Below, in pieces: positions 1-7,775 of a stretch of DNA of 11,259 bases (position 1 is the first letter of the stretch; the number at the start of each line of letters is the position of its first letter). Under the pieces are notes generated by a model. It ran no database searches, was not told where the DNA came from, and worked only from the letters and a program-made list of their open reading frames with translations. Both the position numbers and the translations under genes were made by a program. The stretch is from Saccoglossus kowalevskii. Taxonomy: Eukaryota > Hemichordata > Enteropneusta > Harrimaniidae. Location: positions 33,058 to 44,316 of the forward strand of contig NW_003117941.1 of assembly GCF_000003605.2 (NCBI RefSeq), given 5' to 3'.

Positions 1-360
1 GTTACACTGGGTTCTGTTGTTACACTGGATTCTGTAGTTGCCATGGGTTCTGTGGTTACCATTGATTCTGTAGTTACATTGGGTTCTGTAGTTGCCATTA
101 TTTCTGTAGTTATATAGGGCTCTGTGGTTAGAGTTGATTCTGTAGCAACATTGAGTTCTGTAGTTGCTGTGGGTTTTGTAGTTACTTTGGGTTCCGTAGT
201 TACCATGGGTTCTGTAGTCACATTGGGTTCTGTAGGTACATTGGGGTCGGTAATTACGCGTGGTTGTGTAGTTACCATTTGTTCTGTAGTAACTGTGGCT
301 TCTGTATTTACCATGAGTTATGTTGTTACTTTTGATTCTGTAGTTTCAATTGATTCTGTA
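1..360. repeat. 18-bp minisatellite, 20 units
   Basis: Twenty consecutive 18-base units fill positions 1-360 and the array runs off the left edge. The plus-strand consensus is gttacattgggttctgta. Units differ mainly at columns 6, 7, 9 and 11, while the 'tctgt' core (columns 13-17) is nearly invariant. There are no length changes: every unit is exactly 18 bases, a multiple of three, as expected if the array has been held in a reading frame. The plus-strand frame gives Val-Thr-Leu-Gly-Ser-Val and has a stop at 115-117. The minus-strand frame gives Thr-Thr-Glu-Pro-Asn-Val and has a stop at 318-320. The array itself is certain; whether it is coding is not. Confidence 0.95.
3..314 (-). CDS. Possible mucin-like TTEPxV repeat protein, partial
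   Basis: On the minus strand the minisatellite is open from a Met codon at 314 through to the left edge, about 104 codons. It reads as a hexapeptide Thr-Thr-Glu-Pro/Ser-(Asn/Met/Lys)-Val. Thr-, Ser- and Pro-rich repeats of this type are typical of O-glycosylated mucin-like stalks in secreted or surface proteins. The complementary plus-strand frame would be a hydrophobic Val/Gly/Ser repeat, which is less protein-like. The array continues three units to the right of 314 in the same frame but crosses a TAA at 318-320. A possible splice acceptor lies at 366-367. The gene is therefore either broken, starts at 314, or is not coding. Repeat-derived open frames are weak evidence on their own, hence the low confidence. 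Confidence 0.3.
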   Translation of the reverse strand, partial: MVNTEATVTTEQMVTTQPRVITDPNVPTEPNVTTEPMVTTEPKVTTKPTATTELNVATESTLTTEPYITTEIMATTEPNVTTESMVTTEPMATTESSVTTEPSV

Positions 361-642
361 GTCACCTGGCAGCTTACTCTAACATCTTTAAAGTACAAAA
401 TTTATCAAAGATTATGTTTCCTATGGCAAGTACCTGATAATATTTTGAGGACGAACATATGTTTTTTTTTATTTACTAACAGCATGGTGACTGATTACGA
501 CAGATTTACTCTCCTAAAATGTATCTATATGTTCGTTGTTCTATAACTGCAGTTGTTGAATATAATTTCTTGATCATATAACGTATATGAATAACATTAT
601 CTTTATATTGACGACTTGCAAATAGCGTTGATGAATACTCAC

Positions 643-740
643 CCTGAGTCCACGGAAGAAAAACTGCGACTGTACAGAAAATACCATTCCCCGCGCCATG
701 ATGAGTATTGCTAATGACTCGAAAAGTTTTCCACATCGAA
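643..740 (-). CDS. Candidate minus-strand internal exon, unknown product
   Basis: A strong minus-strand splice donor (AGG|GTGAGT, with GT at 642-641) follows a 98-base stretch that begins after a weaker acceptor (tgtag, ending at 741). Two of the three frames are open. One reads ...SLAILIMARGMVFSV..., a moderately hydrophobic segment. The other reads ...GNGIFCTVAVFLPWTQ. The first leaves in phase 0, which would match the possible acceptor at 366 in front of the TTEP repeat, so this could be an upstream exon of that gene. I recognise no domain. The donor is the only strong part of the evidence. Confidence 0.2.
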
Positions 741-2026
741 CTACAGGATTATATTCGTAAGTGAAATAATTAGAAATAATTGATTAATTAGGAAATTGTT
801 TCTCAATTACTTGACTTCAGTATAATATCCGGATTCATATAAGATGCCATTATCCTAATATTACAGCTCAAAATATTATTGATTGCATAATCCCATTTAC
901 TGGTGTTTCTTTCATTGAATACACTATAGAGGCCGACTTAAGAATGGTCAATATTATTTAGTTCTACGTGCAATGCTTGCTAAAAATTTATATTATTGTT
1001 TGTGATCAAATCAGGGCAGGGAAACTATTGTTGCCATTTTATTGTGATCTTTGGCCCTGTATAAGTTATATATAATCATATATAATATACTCGCTATGAT
1101 ATGAATTAATGTGTCAAGAAATTGTGTTATGAAGGTGAAAGACTTTAACAAATTACAATTCAGAGTGAATAACAAAATGATATTTAGCACAAATACAAAT
1201 AAGTCTGTACAAAACGATATACACAGAATATGTCAATGGGCTACATAGAGTTGCCATACACTCCTACGCCCCAACAACATTGGTATTTCAAAATTCCATA
1301 AGATGACCTCAAATGGCTAAAAGAATTTGCTGCCTAATTGGCAAACTAGCTAACTGATTTGCAAAAACCTTGGCACGTACGTTTGGAAAGAACGGTTTGT
1401 GTGTGCGCACAATTTGGACCGTATCTGTGGGAAAGATAATATAAACTTATTAAATGAGTATCGTGATGTATCAATCAATTTCCGGTGAAAATAGAACAAG
1501 TTCCCAATCACAATTGTTTTTCTCAAAACGGTACAACATATATTTAAAAAGAAAGGCATAACAGCTTTAAGTTTTTGTCGAGTGACAAATATCATGTAAT
1601 CGTCCTTGAAGGTATTTTGTTTGGCCGAAATCGAAGATTATTTTGTTCTTCCAGCCGGACATATATACCCAAATATACCCTCTTTTCACTTTTACCGTAT
1701 TGCCAATAGGGTTGCATGGCGGTGTTAGTGTCCGGCATGTACACCGACGCTACCGTGTATACAGACAGACGAAGCCCTAATCGGACCATACTTATACGTT
1801 GGGTATATGGCATCTGCCATATTGCAGTAATGAGGCGATGTACAAATAAACGAACCTTGGCCGGCGAAGATGCCACAACGATTGCTCCAATAAATTACTA
1901 ATGCTCAAAACTGTGTTTGAAATTACATAATTCCATGCTCGGGATAATGTTTGGCATATGGTACAGATTATTTGGAGATTTGTTGTTGCAGATATACATG
2001 ACGTAATAACATTATATATCCCACAG
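741..2026. other. Unassigned region upstream of cadherin exons
   Basis: No exon can be supported here. The stretch is AT-rich with simple runs such as tatataatcatatataata near 1067-1088. The exception is a GC-richer block at about 1640-1890, in which both strands have open frames (plus 1716-1901, minus 1592-1876) that resemble nothing I know. Its composition differs from its flanks, so it may be an old inserted element or a lost exon. No inverted-repeat ends or target duplications were evident by eye. The upstream exons that the cadherin gene needs (its first exon here starts in phase 1) were not found in this interval. Confidence 0.4.
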
Positions 2027-2141
2027 ATGAATACTCCACAGTGGTACCCGAAGATCTACCACCTGGTTCAATTCTCGACCTAGACATCATAGCTATTGAT
2101 ATCGATGATGGTATTCACTTGCCGAAGAAGGAAATGAGAGG
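2027..2141 (+). pseudogene. Cadherin EC repeat, first half, with frameshift
   Basis: The acceptor is ccacag (2021-2026) and the donor is AGG|GTAAAT (GT at 2142). The first part, entered in phase 1, reads DEYSTVVPEDLPPGS then ...AIDIDDG (to about 2112). This is the start of an EC repeat, with the PED/LPPG turn and the calcium-binding AxDxD. The second part, in another frame from 2109, reads WYSLAEEGNER, the usual 'YSL..GNE' strand, and ends in phase 0, exactly what exon 2 needs. The switch is equivalent to one missing base near 2108-2112, where a few residues normally found between D-x-G and Y-S-I also seem to be absent. If read as is, the protein would run into exon 2 out of frame and stop at 2364-2366. 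Cause unknown: a real lesion or a sequence error. Confidence 0.7.
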
Positions 2142-5100
2142 GTAAATCGATCACTGTAATTAGTGTGTGTCACCTAGGAGGCGATTGATTTTGTGAAAAC
2201 ACGTCGTTCACTATAGTTCACTTATATTCTAATTACCCCCATTTATAAATACACTTCTTCCATATTCATGTAATCGTGTGTTGTTTTGTTATTCAGGGAA
2301 TATTTGAGATCGATCCAGTTACTGCCAATATATCCACTCGTAATTCGCTGGACTCCTTTGAGGTAACACCATTTTACAATTTGACTGTTATCGTTACTGA
2401 TGGAGGTGAACGACCTAAGTCAAGGTGGGTGATGATACTATAACATTTCATACAATACACATAAGTGAAACCATTCTAACATAAGTAAAAACTGTATGTA
2501 AAAACAGTTCTAACATTTTCCCAGGCTTATAAATGGCAGTTGTTTGCAAACTTTGTATATTTAGAAACATCACGTAGTCGTGTTTTGCACAGATTTGATC
2601 TTTAATGGCCGACGAATGATCACTTTGTTTTCCAAAATTGCCAATTCAGAGCCGTATCTCAGACATGTCATTATCGATTGTGCTGTACGAATTTATGATT
2701 ATAATTATTATTTTATGTTTGTAGTACTGTTCCTGTATATGTTACTGTCACAGACGTAGATGACCCCACTACACCAAGTTATTCGGAAAGCCAGGCTGAA
2801 GATAACAAATGTAATACGAATTTTCACTTTAACAATAATGATATCTCATATGGCCGATTTAAACGGCAAACATTTCAAATCATAATTCATTGAAATATAT
2901 GTTATTAGGTCATTTAATTAAACGGAGTAATGAGGCTTACAAAATACAATATAATCTAATCTAATTATATGTATAGCGTGTAATGAGTTCTAAAATACAT
3001 TCAATATCAATATAATTCGTAACAAAATTATGGTTGTCATTTCATTTTAGCTTGCCCAAAATGTTAATGAAAGACAAGCTATGTGAGGGGAAAATGTCTG
3101 TATTGTCGTTGTCGGCGTTACTGTGTCTTGTGATTACAATAACTCTTGCAATTTTCATATTTTCCAAGTTCAATTGTGGTTTGCAAAGTTTGTTTATTTT
3201 TCAAAATATTGGCGAAATTTAACTTAAAATTGTCTCGTTTTGTGGATATAATAATTCAAACAATTTTTGTCTGATCATTCTCAAATTTTGCCAACCACTA
3301 TTGAAGAGAAAGATATATAAAGAAAAATACCTGTCTCATCGTTGTCACGCTCTATCAACAACTGGACATGGGAGGTTTAACAAGATGCATGATTTATCAA
3401 GGGATATGATTGTATTGTAATATTCTTTAATGTATTTTATTTATTCTTATTTGAAAATATATCTTTATAATATTGCAGATAGTGCATTAAATGAGAAATG
3501 AGAATGTTCAAAACACAAGGACAGTCTTATATTTGTATTCAGTTAACTAATTACTTTTTACATTTAAATCATCATTTTGTCTATCTTATGGTAGTCATTT
3601 TACTGTTCTTAAATTTCTTGCAAAAGTCTATCTTTGTTTACGAGATGTCGATGTCTACAGTTACCATGGGTGAAAAACTTAAAATCGTATACGAAGATAG
3701 GTGGCACTTCCTATTTTAAAATGTGTGTTACTTTTGACTACTCAGACATATTTTGCAATGGCTTGTGTTTTTTATGAAAGGTTTATTTCGAACTACCATG
3801 ACACCTCTCAGTAGCAGAATTGTGTTCATATTTGCATGTGGGTCTTTTTAGTGTATTTATCCTTTGTAATGGCCTATGTTTTTTTATAATTAGTTGTGAA
3901 GGTCGCATACAAAGTTCAGTGAATCCTTCTCTCCAACAGGGTTTGCTGACATCTACCTCTTCAACACAATTGCCGGTGGTCTTTTATTGTAATTGAATGT
4001 ACGGGTGTCTGCAGTATTTCTATATCATGTCTAGTTTGTGGCTGTCAGTGGAGTAGTATATATCTAGTAATGAATTTGCTCATATTTGAGCTATTCCATA
4101 TTTACATGCTAGTACGGTAGTTATAAAGTTTTTTTTTATGAATGTTGAATTATGTTGAATATGAATTATTAACAGTATCGCTAATACTGTTATTTTATGT
4201 AGTACATAAATTTGATATGATATAGTAAATGCTGCAACTGTTTTTTTTCCTCTTTACGACGTGTAGTTATATGAAAACAGTTGTCGAGTTGATCTCTGTA
4301 CAAAAAAGTAACTGTGTGACAGCTAGTAATTGTTGATTTCACTTAGTTCTTCTTTATACGAAAAAAAATGCCAGTTACAAGCGAAACCACAAAACAGCCT
4401 TCTAGACTAAAATAAACTATTTTGTCCTTCTTCTAGTCATAATAGTATTTTCAACCTATTGTACATAATATAGAAGATACGCTTGGAAAGTTAACAATAA
4501 AAAAGATGTAATTAAAGGCATGATTTATGCTGAATTACACAATGTCGCCTCTTCAAATAAGCCTTCTAATTGACTCCTTTTTATCAAACAAAACGGGCAA
4601 ACTATAACTACGTTTATGTTTTACATATTTACTTATGTAAATATAGAAATTATTATATATAAAATTGTATAGAAATTATTCAGATTCCTATTGGCGAAAA
4701 CATAAACACACGGCAACACAATGGATAAAGTCAAATACATTGACAGGCATCACGATATGCAATAATACTGGTTTGCAGATTGATTTTTTTCAAGACACAA
4801 CGTTGTAGATGTAACTCTGCATCATCGACAATTGTTACTCGCTTGTGTGAATTTTTATTGGAGAACCACGAAACTGTTGTCTCAAGTATGACGTGGATTG
4901 TACTACACATTGATAGTTATGATAGGTTCCACATCAATTATGTATATTTGCATATTTTGATCTAGCAACTAAACTATAAACAAAGTATAACTTGTAGAGA
5001 GTGATTTAACAATATATTTAAAAATAATAATGTTTTTCGCTACAATTATTACCAGATATATCACTTTTCTCAAACACATAAACCACTCACACATTTTATT

Positions 5101-6688
5101 TCGACAAACTTATATTTGTATACAATCTTTGAATATAACGTACCTAAGCATTTCGTTTTGTTCTTCTTCAGGTAACTGTAAAATATTAGCAACAGTTATA
5201 ATGCTGTTAATATGTATTGTTGCTGCGATTGCAGTCTATTATTTATGTAGGTAAGTATTAATCATCTGATACCAGAATTATGTGTTTCAGAAGTTCACGT
5301 TATGGAATTGAGACATGAGTTTTGGTAAATGCTCAAACTGCTTCATTTTAGTAGTACTACGTAGTCGTCAATGCTATGATTAAAAAAATAACGTTTTTTT
5401 ATATTACACACTAAGATGTCAAGAAAAAAAGGGATATAAAGTAAATACTCTTCTATTACTCCAAAACTACACACATAATAACTATTTCTTTATCGGGATT
5501 TCGCTATCTCTCTTATACATTAGATAAGCATTGTAACGCTCATTTTTGAAAAAAAACAATAGTTACAGCTAACGTTAGAGTAACGTCAAATCGGAGCCAA
5601 AAGATTGCTACACCATTTAAAATTGCCGGGATGCACATAATTTGACTGTTGTAAGGAATATTGTATGATGTTGTTTTATTTCTAGTTGCGACACAGAAAA
5701 AGAAGTGCAACAGAGAGAAAAAGTGGTGAGCTGATGGAATATTTAACCAATTGCATCTGCTTTAATTCCTAATATTTTGTTTGTAATCATCTCTATCAAT
5801 ATTTTACGTCTGAATTTACCAAATTTACGCTCATCCTATACGTTCTGGTGACAAATACATTTAATTAGAATTGAGTGTGTGTGTATTTACGAATCTGTGC
5901 CAATATGGCTTGTAACTCTTTTACTACCGTTCATATGTTTAGGTATTTCATTAAGTATTTTTTTCTAACATAATATTCACTAAATGAAATAGTATTACTA
6001 TTCAAGTAATCAGTGGTAAACCGATACTTTAATTGCGATATATTTATCACGAGATATTTATTTTTCAGGCGACCCTTCTTATAAATTTGCGGTTGATTTG
6101 TGTAAAGAGATCGCTGCACGTAAGTACTCAAAACATTTCTGAACAGTTTGATGTTTTTAGTTGATAAATTACGCACATATCTTTGCATATTATTTTACGA
6201 ATATTTTATCAGCTCTTGAATTGAATATTGTGTGTGTGTTGACATTCTCCTAGGTACTATATATTCTTGAAAACGTAAAAACAAATCCGACTTTTTGCAT
6301 GCAAATTAATTGTGAGCCATATTTTTTAACATGATTTTTTCTTGAAATTATATTCTTTTTCACATAGTTCATATTTAATATGTCAAGCAAATGTTATTTT
6401 TTAATCCAAATTTGACCGTTTTTGATTTTGGGAATGACAGAAAATCTCTCTGCTGTTATTATGTAATCTTTTACAGGTGAATTTGACGACATGAAGACTG
6501 CAAGTCTAGAATTTTTTCCTAAAGAGAATACTGACATTTTGGAAGCACACAATTTTATTGTAAAATTGAAGGAAATGGGTTATATCAAACCGCAACGCGA
6601 CGATTTTACTAAATTACAAATATATTGTGTTCTGCTGGCAGAAATGATCTTGCAGATAAGATACCATTCATGTGGGAACGTAAAATGA
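2027..6688 (+). CDS. Cadherin-like single-pass membrane protein, 3' half (spliced)
   Basis: Gene-level entry joining exons 2027-2141, 2297-2424, 2725-2810, 5172-5250, 5697-5725, 6069-6119 and 6477-6688. The order is one EC repeat, transmembrane helix, basic stop-transfer segment, then a tail of roughly 100 residues. Cadherins bind partners through calcium-stiffened EC repeats at the cell surface. This one has no EGF or laminin-G domain between the last EC and the membrane, and its tail shows no catenin-binding motif, so it is not a classical cadherin. Exon phases agree at every junction (0, 2, 1, 2, 1, 1), which strongly supports the model. The exception is a one-base frame change inside the first exon. 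Upstream EC exons and the signal peptide lie outside what I can identify. It could be a pseudogene of a larger protocadherin-like gene. Confidence 0.75.
2297..2424 (+). CDS. Cadherin EC repeat, second half (exon 2)
   Basis: The acceptor is attcag (2291-2296) and the donor is AAG|GTGGGT (GT at 2425). The exon enters in phase 0 and leaves in phase 2. It reads GIFEIDPVTANIST, then an LD, YNLTV and VTDGG, the standard C-terminal half of an EC repeat: the F-x-ID-P strand, the turn normally occupied by TG, and the conserved V-T-D-G-G before the last strand (D codon at 2399). The usual L-D-R/Y-E is LDSFE, so the acidic calcium ligand after the Asp is displaced. No stop occurs in this frame. There is no doubt about the family. 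Confidence 0.85.
2725..2810 (+). CDS. End of EC repeat and membrane-proximal linker (exon 3)
   Basis: The acceptor is tttgtag (AG at 2723-2724) and the donor is AAAT|GTAATA (GT at 2811). The exon enters in phase 2 and leaves in phase 1. It reads STVPVYVTVTDVDD then PTTPSYS and an acidic stretch ESQAEDNK. The DVDD (from 2753) stands where EC repeats carry the calcium-binding D-x-N-D-N, and it lacks the final Asn and the N-x-P spacing. That fits the repeat being the last before the membrane, with no following repeat to bind to. Only about 12 residues separate it from the transmembrane helix in exon 4. Confidence 0.8.
2811..5171 (+). other. Long intron between EC and transmembrane exons
   Basis: This 2.36-kb AT-rich stretch joins exon 3 (out phase 1) to exon 4 (in phase 1). 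Open frames at 3034-3222, 3498-3719, 4780-4965 and 5030-5254 are short, Leu/Ile/Phe-rich and lack good splice borders. I read them as chance products of T-rich DNA, although the last overlaps exon 4 in the correct frame. A hydrophobic run at about 3094-3160 after an acceptor-like tttcattttag (3050) resembles a transmembrane exon, but entered from exon 3 in phase 1 it stops after five codons. Nothing else was seen. Confidence 0.6.
5172..5250 (+). CDS. Transmembrane helix exon (exon 4)
   Basis: The acceptor is cttcttcag (AG at 5170-5171) with a pyrimidine-rich lead, and the donor is the consensus TAG|GTAAGT (GT at 5251). Entered in phase 1, it reads CNCKILATVIM, then an uninterrupted hydrophobic segment ending VYYLC (about 22 residues, 5183-5248). 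The other two frames contain stops, so the frame is fixed. It leaves in phase 2 with 'AG', giving Arg when joined to exon 5. This is a single-pass helix with paired Cys at its outer edge and one Cys at its inner edge, the latter a possible palmitoylation site. Confidence 0.8.
5697..5725 (+). CDS. Basic juxtamembrane microexon (exon 5)
   Basis: This 29-base exon reads RKRSATERKSG when joined to exon 4 on the left and exon 6 on the right, a typical positively charged stop-transfer segment. The donor is GTG|GTGAGC (GT at 5726). Two acceptors compete: tctag at 5681-5685 and acacag at 5691-5696. Only the second, 11 bases further on, keeps the frame from phase 2 in to phase 1 out. The first gives either a phase clash or a tail that does not match the duplicated exon 6 frame. 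Start choice therefore rests on frame consistency, not on splice-site strength. Confidence 0.6.
6069..6119 (+). CDS. Cytoplasmic tail exon (exon 6)
   Basis: The acceptor is tttttcag (AG at 6067-6068) and the donor is CAC|GTAAGT (GT at 6120). It is a 51-base symmetric exon, phase 1 in and phase 1 out. It reads GDPSYKFAVDLCKEIAA. The frame is confirmed by the duplicate at 7028-7078, which keeps DxSYxFAVDL and changes K to R and E to D in the same frame, while the alternative frame hits a stop in the duplicate. I know no family for this motif. A symmetric exon can be skipped or exchanged without breaking the frame. Confidence 0.7.
6477..6688 (+). CDS. Terminal tail exon (exon 7)
   Basis: The acceptor is cttttacag (AG at 6475-6476), entry is in phase 1, and the stop is TGA at 6686-6688. 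It continues exon 6 as ...REFDDMKTASLEFF, then a charged stretch, then LKEMGYIKPQRDDFTKLQ. That last motif is nearly identical in the duplicate, with three synonymous and two replacement differences over 18 codons, which suggests past selection on the protein. After KLQ the frame diverges from the duplicate: one base fewer here gives an ending IYCVLLAEM..., whereas the shifted frame keeps RNDLAxxIPxMW shared with copy 2. The present C-terminus may therefore be a frameshifted one. No AATAAA was seen between 6688 and 6945. Function unknown. Confidence 0.65.
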
Positions 6689-7027
6689 TTTTGAGTAATT
6701 TGTATTTGCTTCGAATTAGCTGTTTGAAGAAGCTAAAATAATACCATGTGAGAATGATTTTCACGTTTTTTGGTTTTTCCTTCTTGTTCAGTGATTGACA
6801 AAACCTCATCATTACAACTCAAGATAAATAACCCAATATGCTATTAGGTTCAAGTTCTAATTATACTGTTTTTATATTGTCCAATATTTTCAGAAGTATT
6901 GCGAGTGTAGGAATGAATAATTCTTACATTATCAACATATATTTATTGAATAATTACTATTCCAATAATCATTACCAGACAGATACTATAATTGCGACAT
7001 ATTTATCATGAGATATTTATTTTTCAG

Positions 7028-7078
7028 ACGACGCGTCTTACACATTTGCGGTAGATTTAAGTAGAGACATCGCTGCAA
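7028..7078 (+). CDS. Duplicate tail exon 6'
   Basis: The acceptor is tttttcag (AG at 7026-7027) and the donor is CAA|GTAGGT (GT at 7079). It has the same length (51) and the same 1-1 phases as exon 6. It reads DASYTFAVDLSRDIAA. Against exon 6 there are three synonymous and five replacement changes, two of them conservative (K/R, E/D), and no stop. Because phases match, exon 5 or exon 6 could splice directly into it. That makes it a candidate alternative exon, although its downstream partner 7' is damaged. Confidence 0.55.
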
Positions 7079-7378
7079 GTAGGTGCACTACACATTTCTA
7101 AACAGTTAGATGTTTTTAGTTGATAAAGTAAGCAAATATCTGTAAATACTATTTAACGAATATTTTGTCAGCTCTTGAATTGAACTTTGTGTGTCTTACC
7201 GCATCTTAGGTACTATATATATTCTTTATAAGGCAAAAAAAAATTCGACTTCTTGCATGCAAATTAATTGTGAACCAGTACGAATGGAGGAGTCCATTGT
7301 TTTTTTGTCGGGAAATGATTTTGTTGAAATTGTATTCTTTTTAACATAGTTCTTATTTAATAATGTAATCTTTTATAG

Positions 7379-7597
7379 ATGAATTTTCAAAAATGAAGAC
7401 TACAAGTCAAGCAAAATCGTTTTCAGAAAAATTTAGAAGCACGCACTATTATTGTAACATTAAAGGAAATGGGTTACATCAAACCGCAATGCAACGATTT
7501 CACTAAATTACAAGGTATCCTGTGTGTTTCTGACAGAAATGATCTTGCAGAGAATATACCACCTATGTGGAAACGTTCAAAAAAATTGAGTAAGTAA
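7379..7597 (+). pseudogene. Duplicate terminal exon 7', frameshifted
   Basis: The acceptor is cttttatag (AG at 7377-7378), phase 1. It begins like exon 7 (EFSKMKTTSQ) but is 8 bases shorter between the codon at 7405 and the gaagca at 7436. That shifts the frame and gives a stop at 7504-7506. In the shifted frame the shared core LEARTIIVTLKEMGYIKPQ continues through KLQGILCV, RNDLAENIPPMWKR and ends at TAA 7595-7597. Copy 2 thus seems to retain the older C-terminus that copy 1 has lost, while copy 1 retains the older N-terminal part. Neither is intact over the whole length. Confidence 0.65.
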
Positions 7598-7769
7598 CTT
7601 GTAATCTCAAATACCATGGTAGATTTGACGATGATTTTCACTCGTTTTCTTCACTTTTTTCATTCATTCTGTTCACAGTGATTGGTAAAAACTCGTAATT
7701 GCAAGTCCAAATTCCCCATTATTATTTTATCATTATTATTGCAAGTGTAGGAGAGAATAATTTATCAAA

Positions 7770-7775
7770 AATAAA
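7770..7775 (+). terminator. Polyadenylation signal AATAAA
   Basis: This canonical AATAAA lies 173 bases after the copy 2 stop and is followed by a GT/T-rich stretch (ttgtgttctcattt, 7784-7797). Copy 1 has no AATAAA at the aligned place, so transcripts ending here would run through both copies. AATAAA is common in AT-rich DNA, so position is the main support. Confidence 0.35.

Larger units (their letters stand above)
5985..6944 (+). repeat. Tandem duplication, copy 1 (tail exons 6 and 7)
   Basis: A block of about 0.96 kb is repeated directly at 6945-7845. Matching landmarks are gagatatttatttttcag before exon 6 (6051-6068 and 7010-7027), gatgtttttagttgat in the intron, cagctcttgaattgaa, aggtactatatat, gcatgcaaattaattgtga, the exon 7 core, and ttatcaacatatat at the right ends (about 6931 and 7829). 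Copy 1 has about 60 extra bases in its internal intron. By eye roughly three quarters of aligned bases agree, in introns as well as exons. Edges are approximate. Confidence 0.85.

Noticed and set aside
124-546. Plus-strand 140-codon open frame across the minisatellite
   Set aside because: It is the reverse reading of the repeat (VTLGSV), interrupted at 115-117, and its last 60 codons are ordinary AT-rich sequence without a motif. The minus-strand TTEP reading is more protein-like.
866-950. Segment after the acceptor attacag reading NIID..IPFTGVSFIEYTIEADL, faintly like an EC repeat start
   Set aside because: It lacks the D-x-N-D-N motif and the donor is weak. The similarity is no more than a few hydrophobic positions.
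1548-1711. Plus-strand frame with DKYHVIVLEG, resembling the first strand of an EC repeat
   Set aside because: No supporting downstream EC motifs, and the frame turns into low-similarity sequence before stopping. No matching splice sites.
3034-3222. Open frame with a hydrophobic run that looks like an alternative transmembrane exon
   Set aside because: Entered from exon 3 in phase 1 through the acceptor at 3050 it stops after five codons, and there is no good donor after it. T-rich DNA often gives hydrophobic frames.
5869-5884. Short GT runs here and at 6228-6240 and AC at 8222-8233
   Set aside because: Minor simple-sequence tracts of a length expected in AT-rich animal DNA.
5931-6188. Minus-strand 85-codon frame across exon 6
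   Set aside because: It is a shadow of exon 6 and its flanking intron; the plus-strand exon has matching splice sites and a conserved duplicate.
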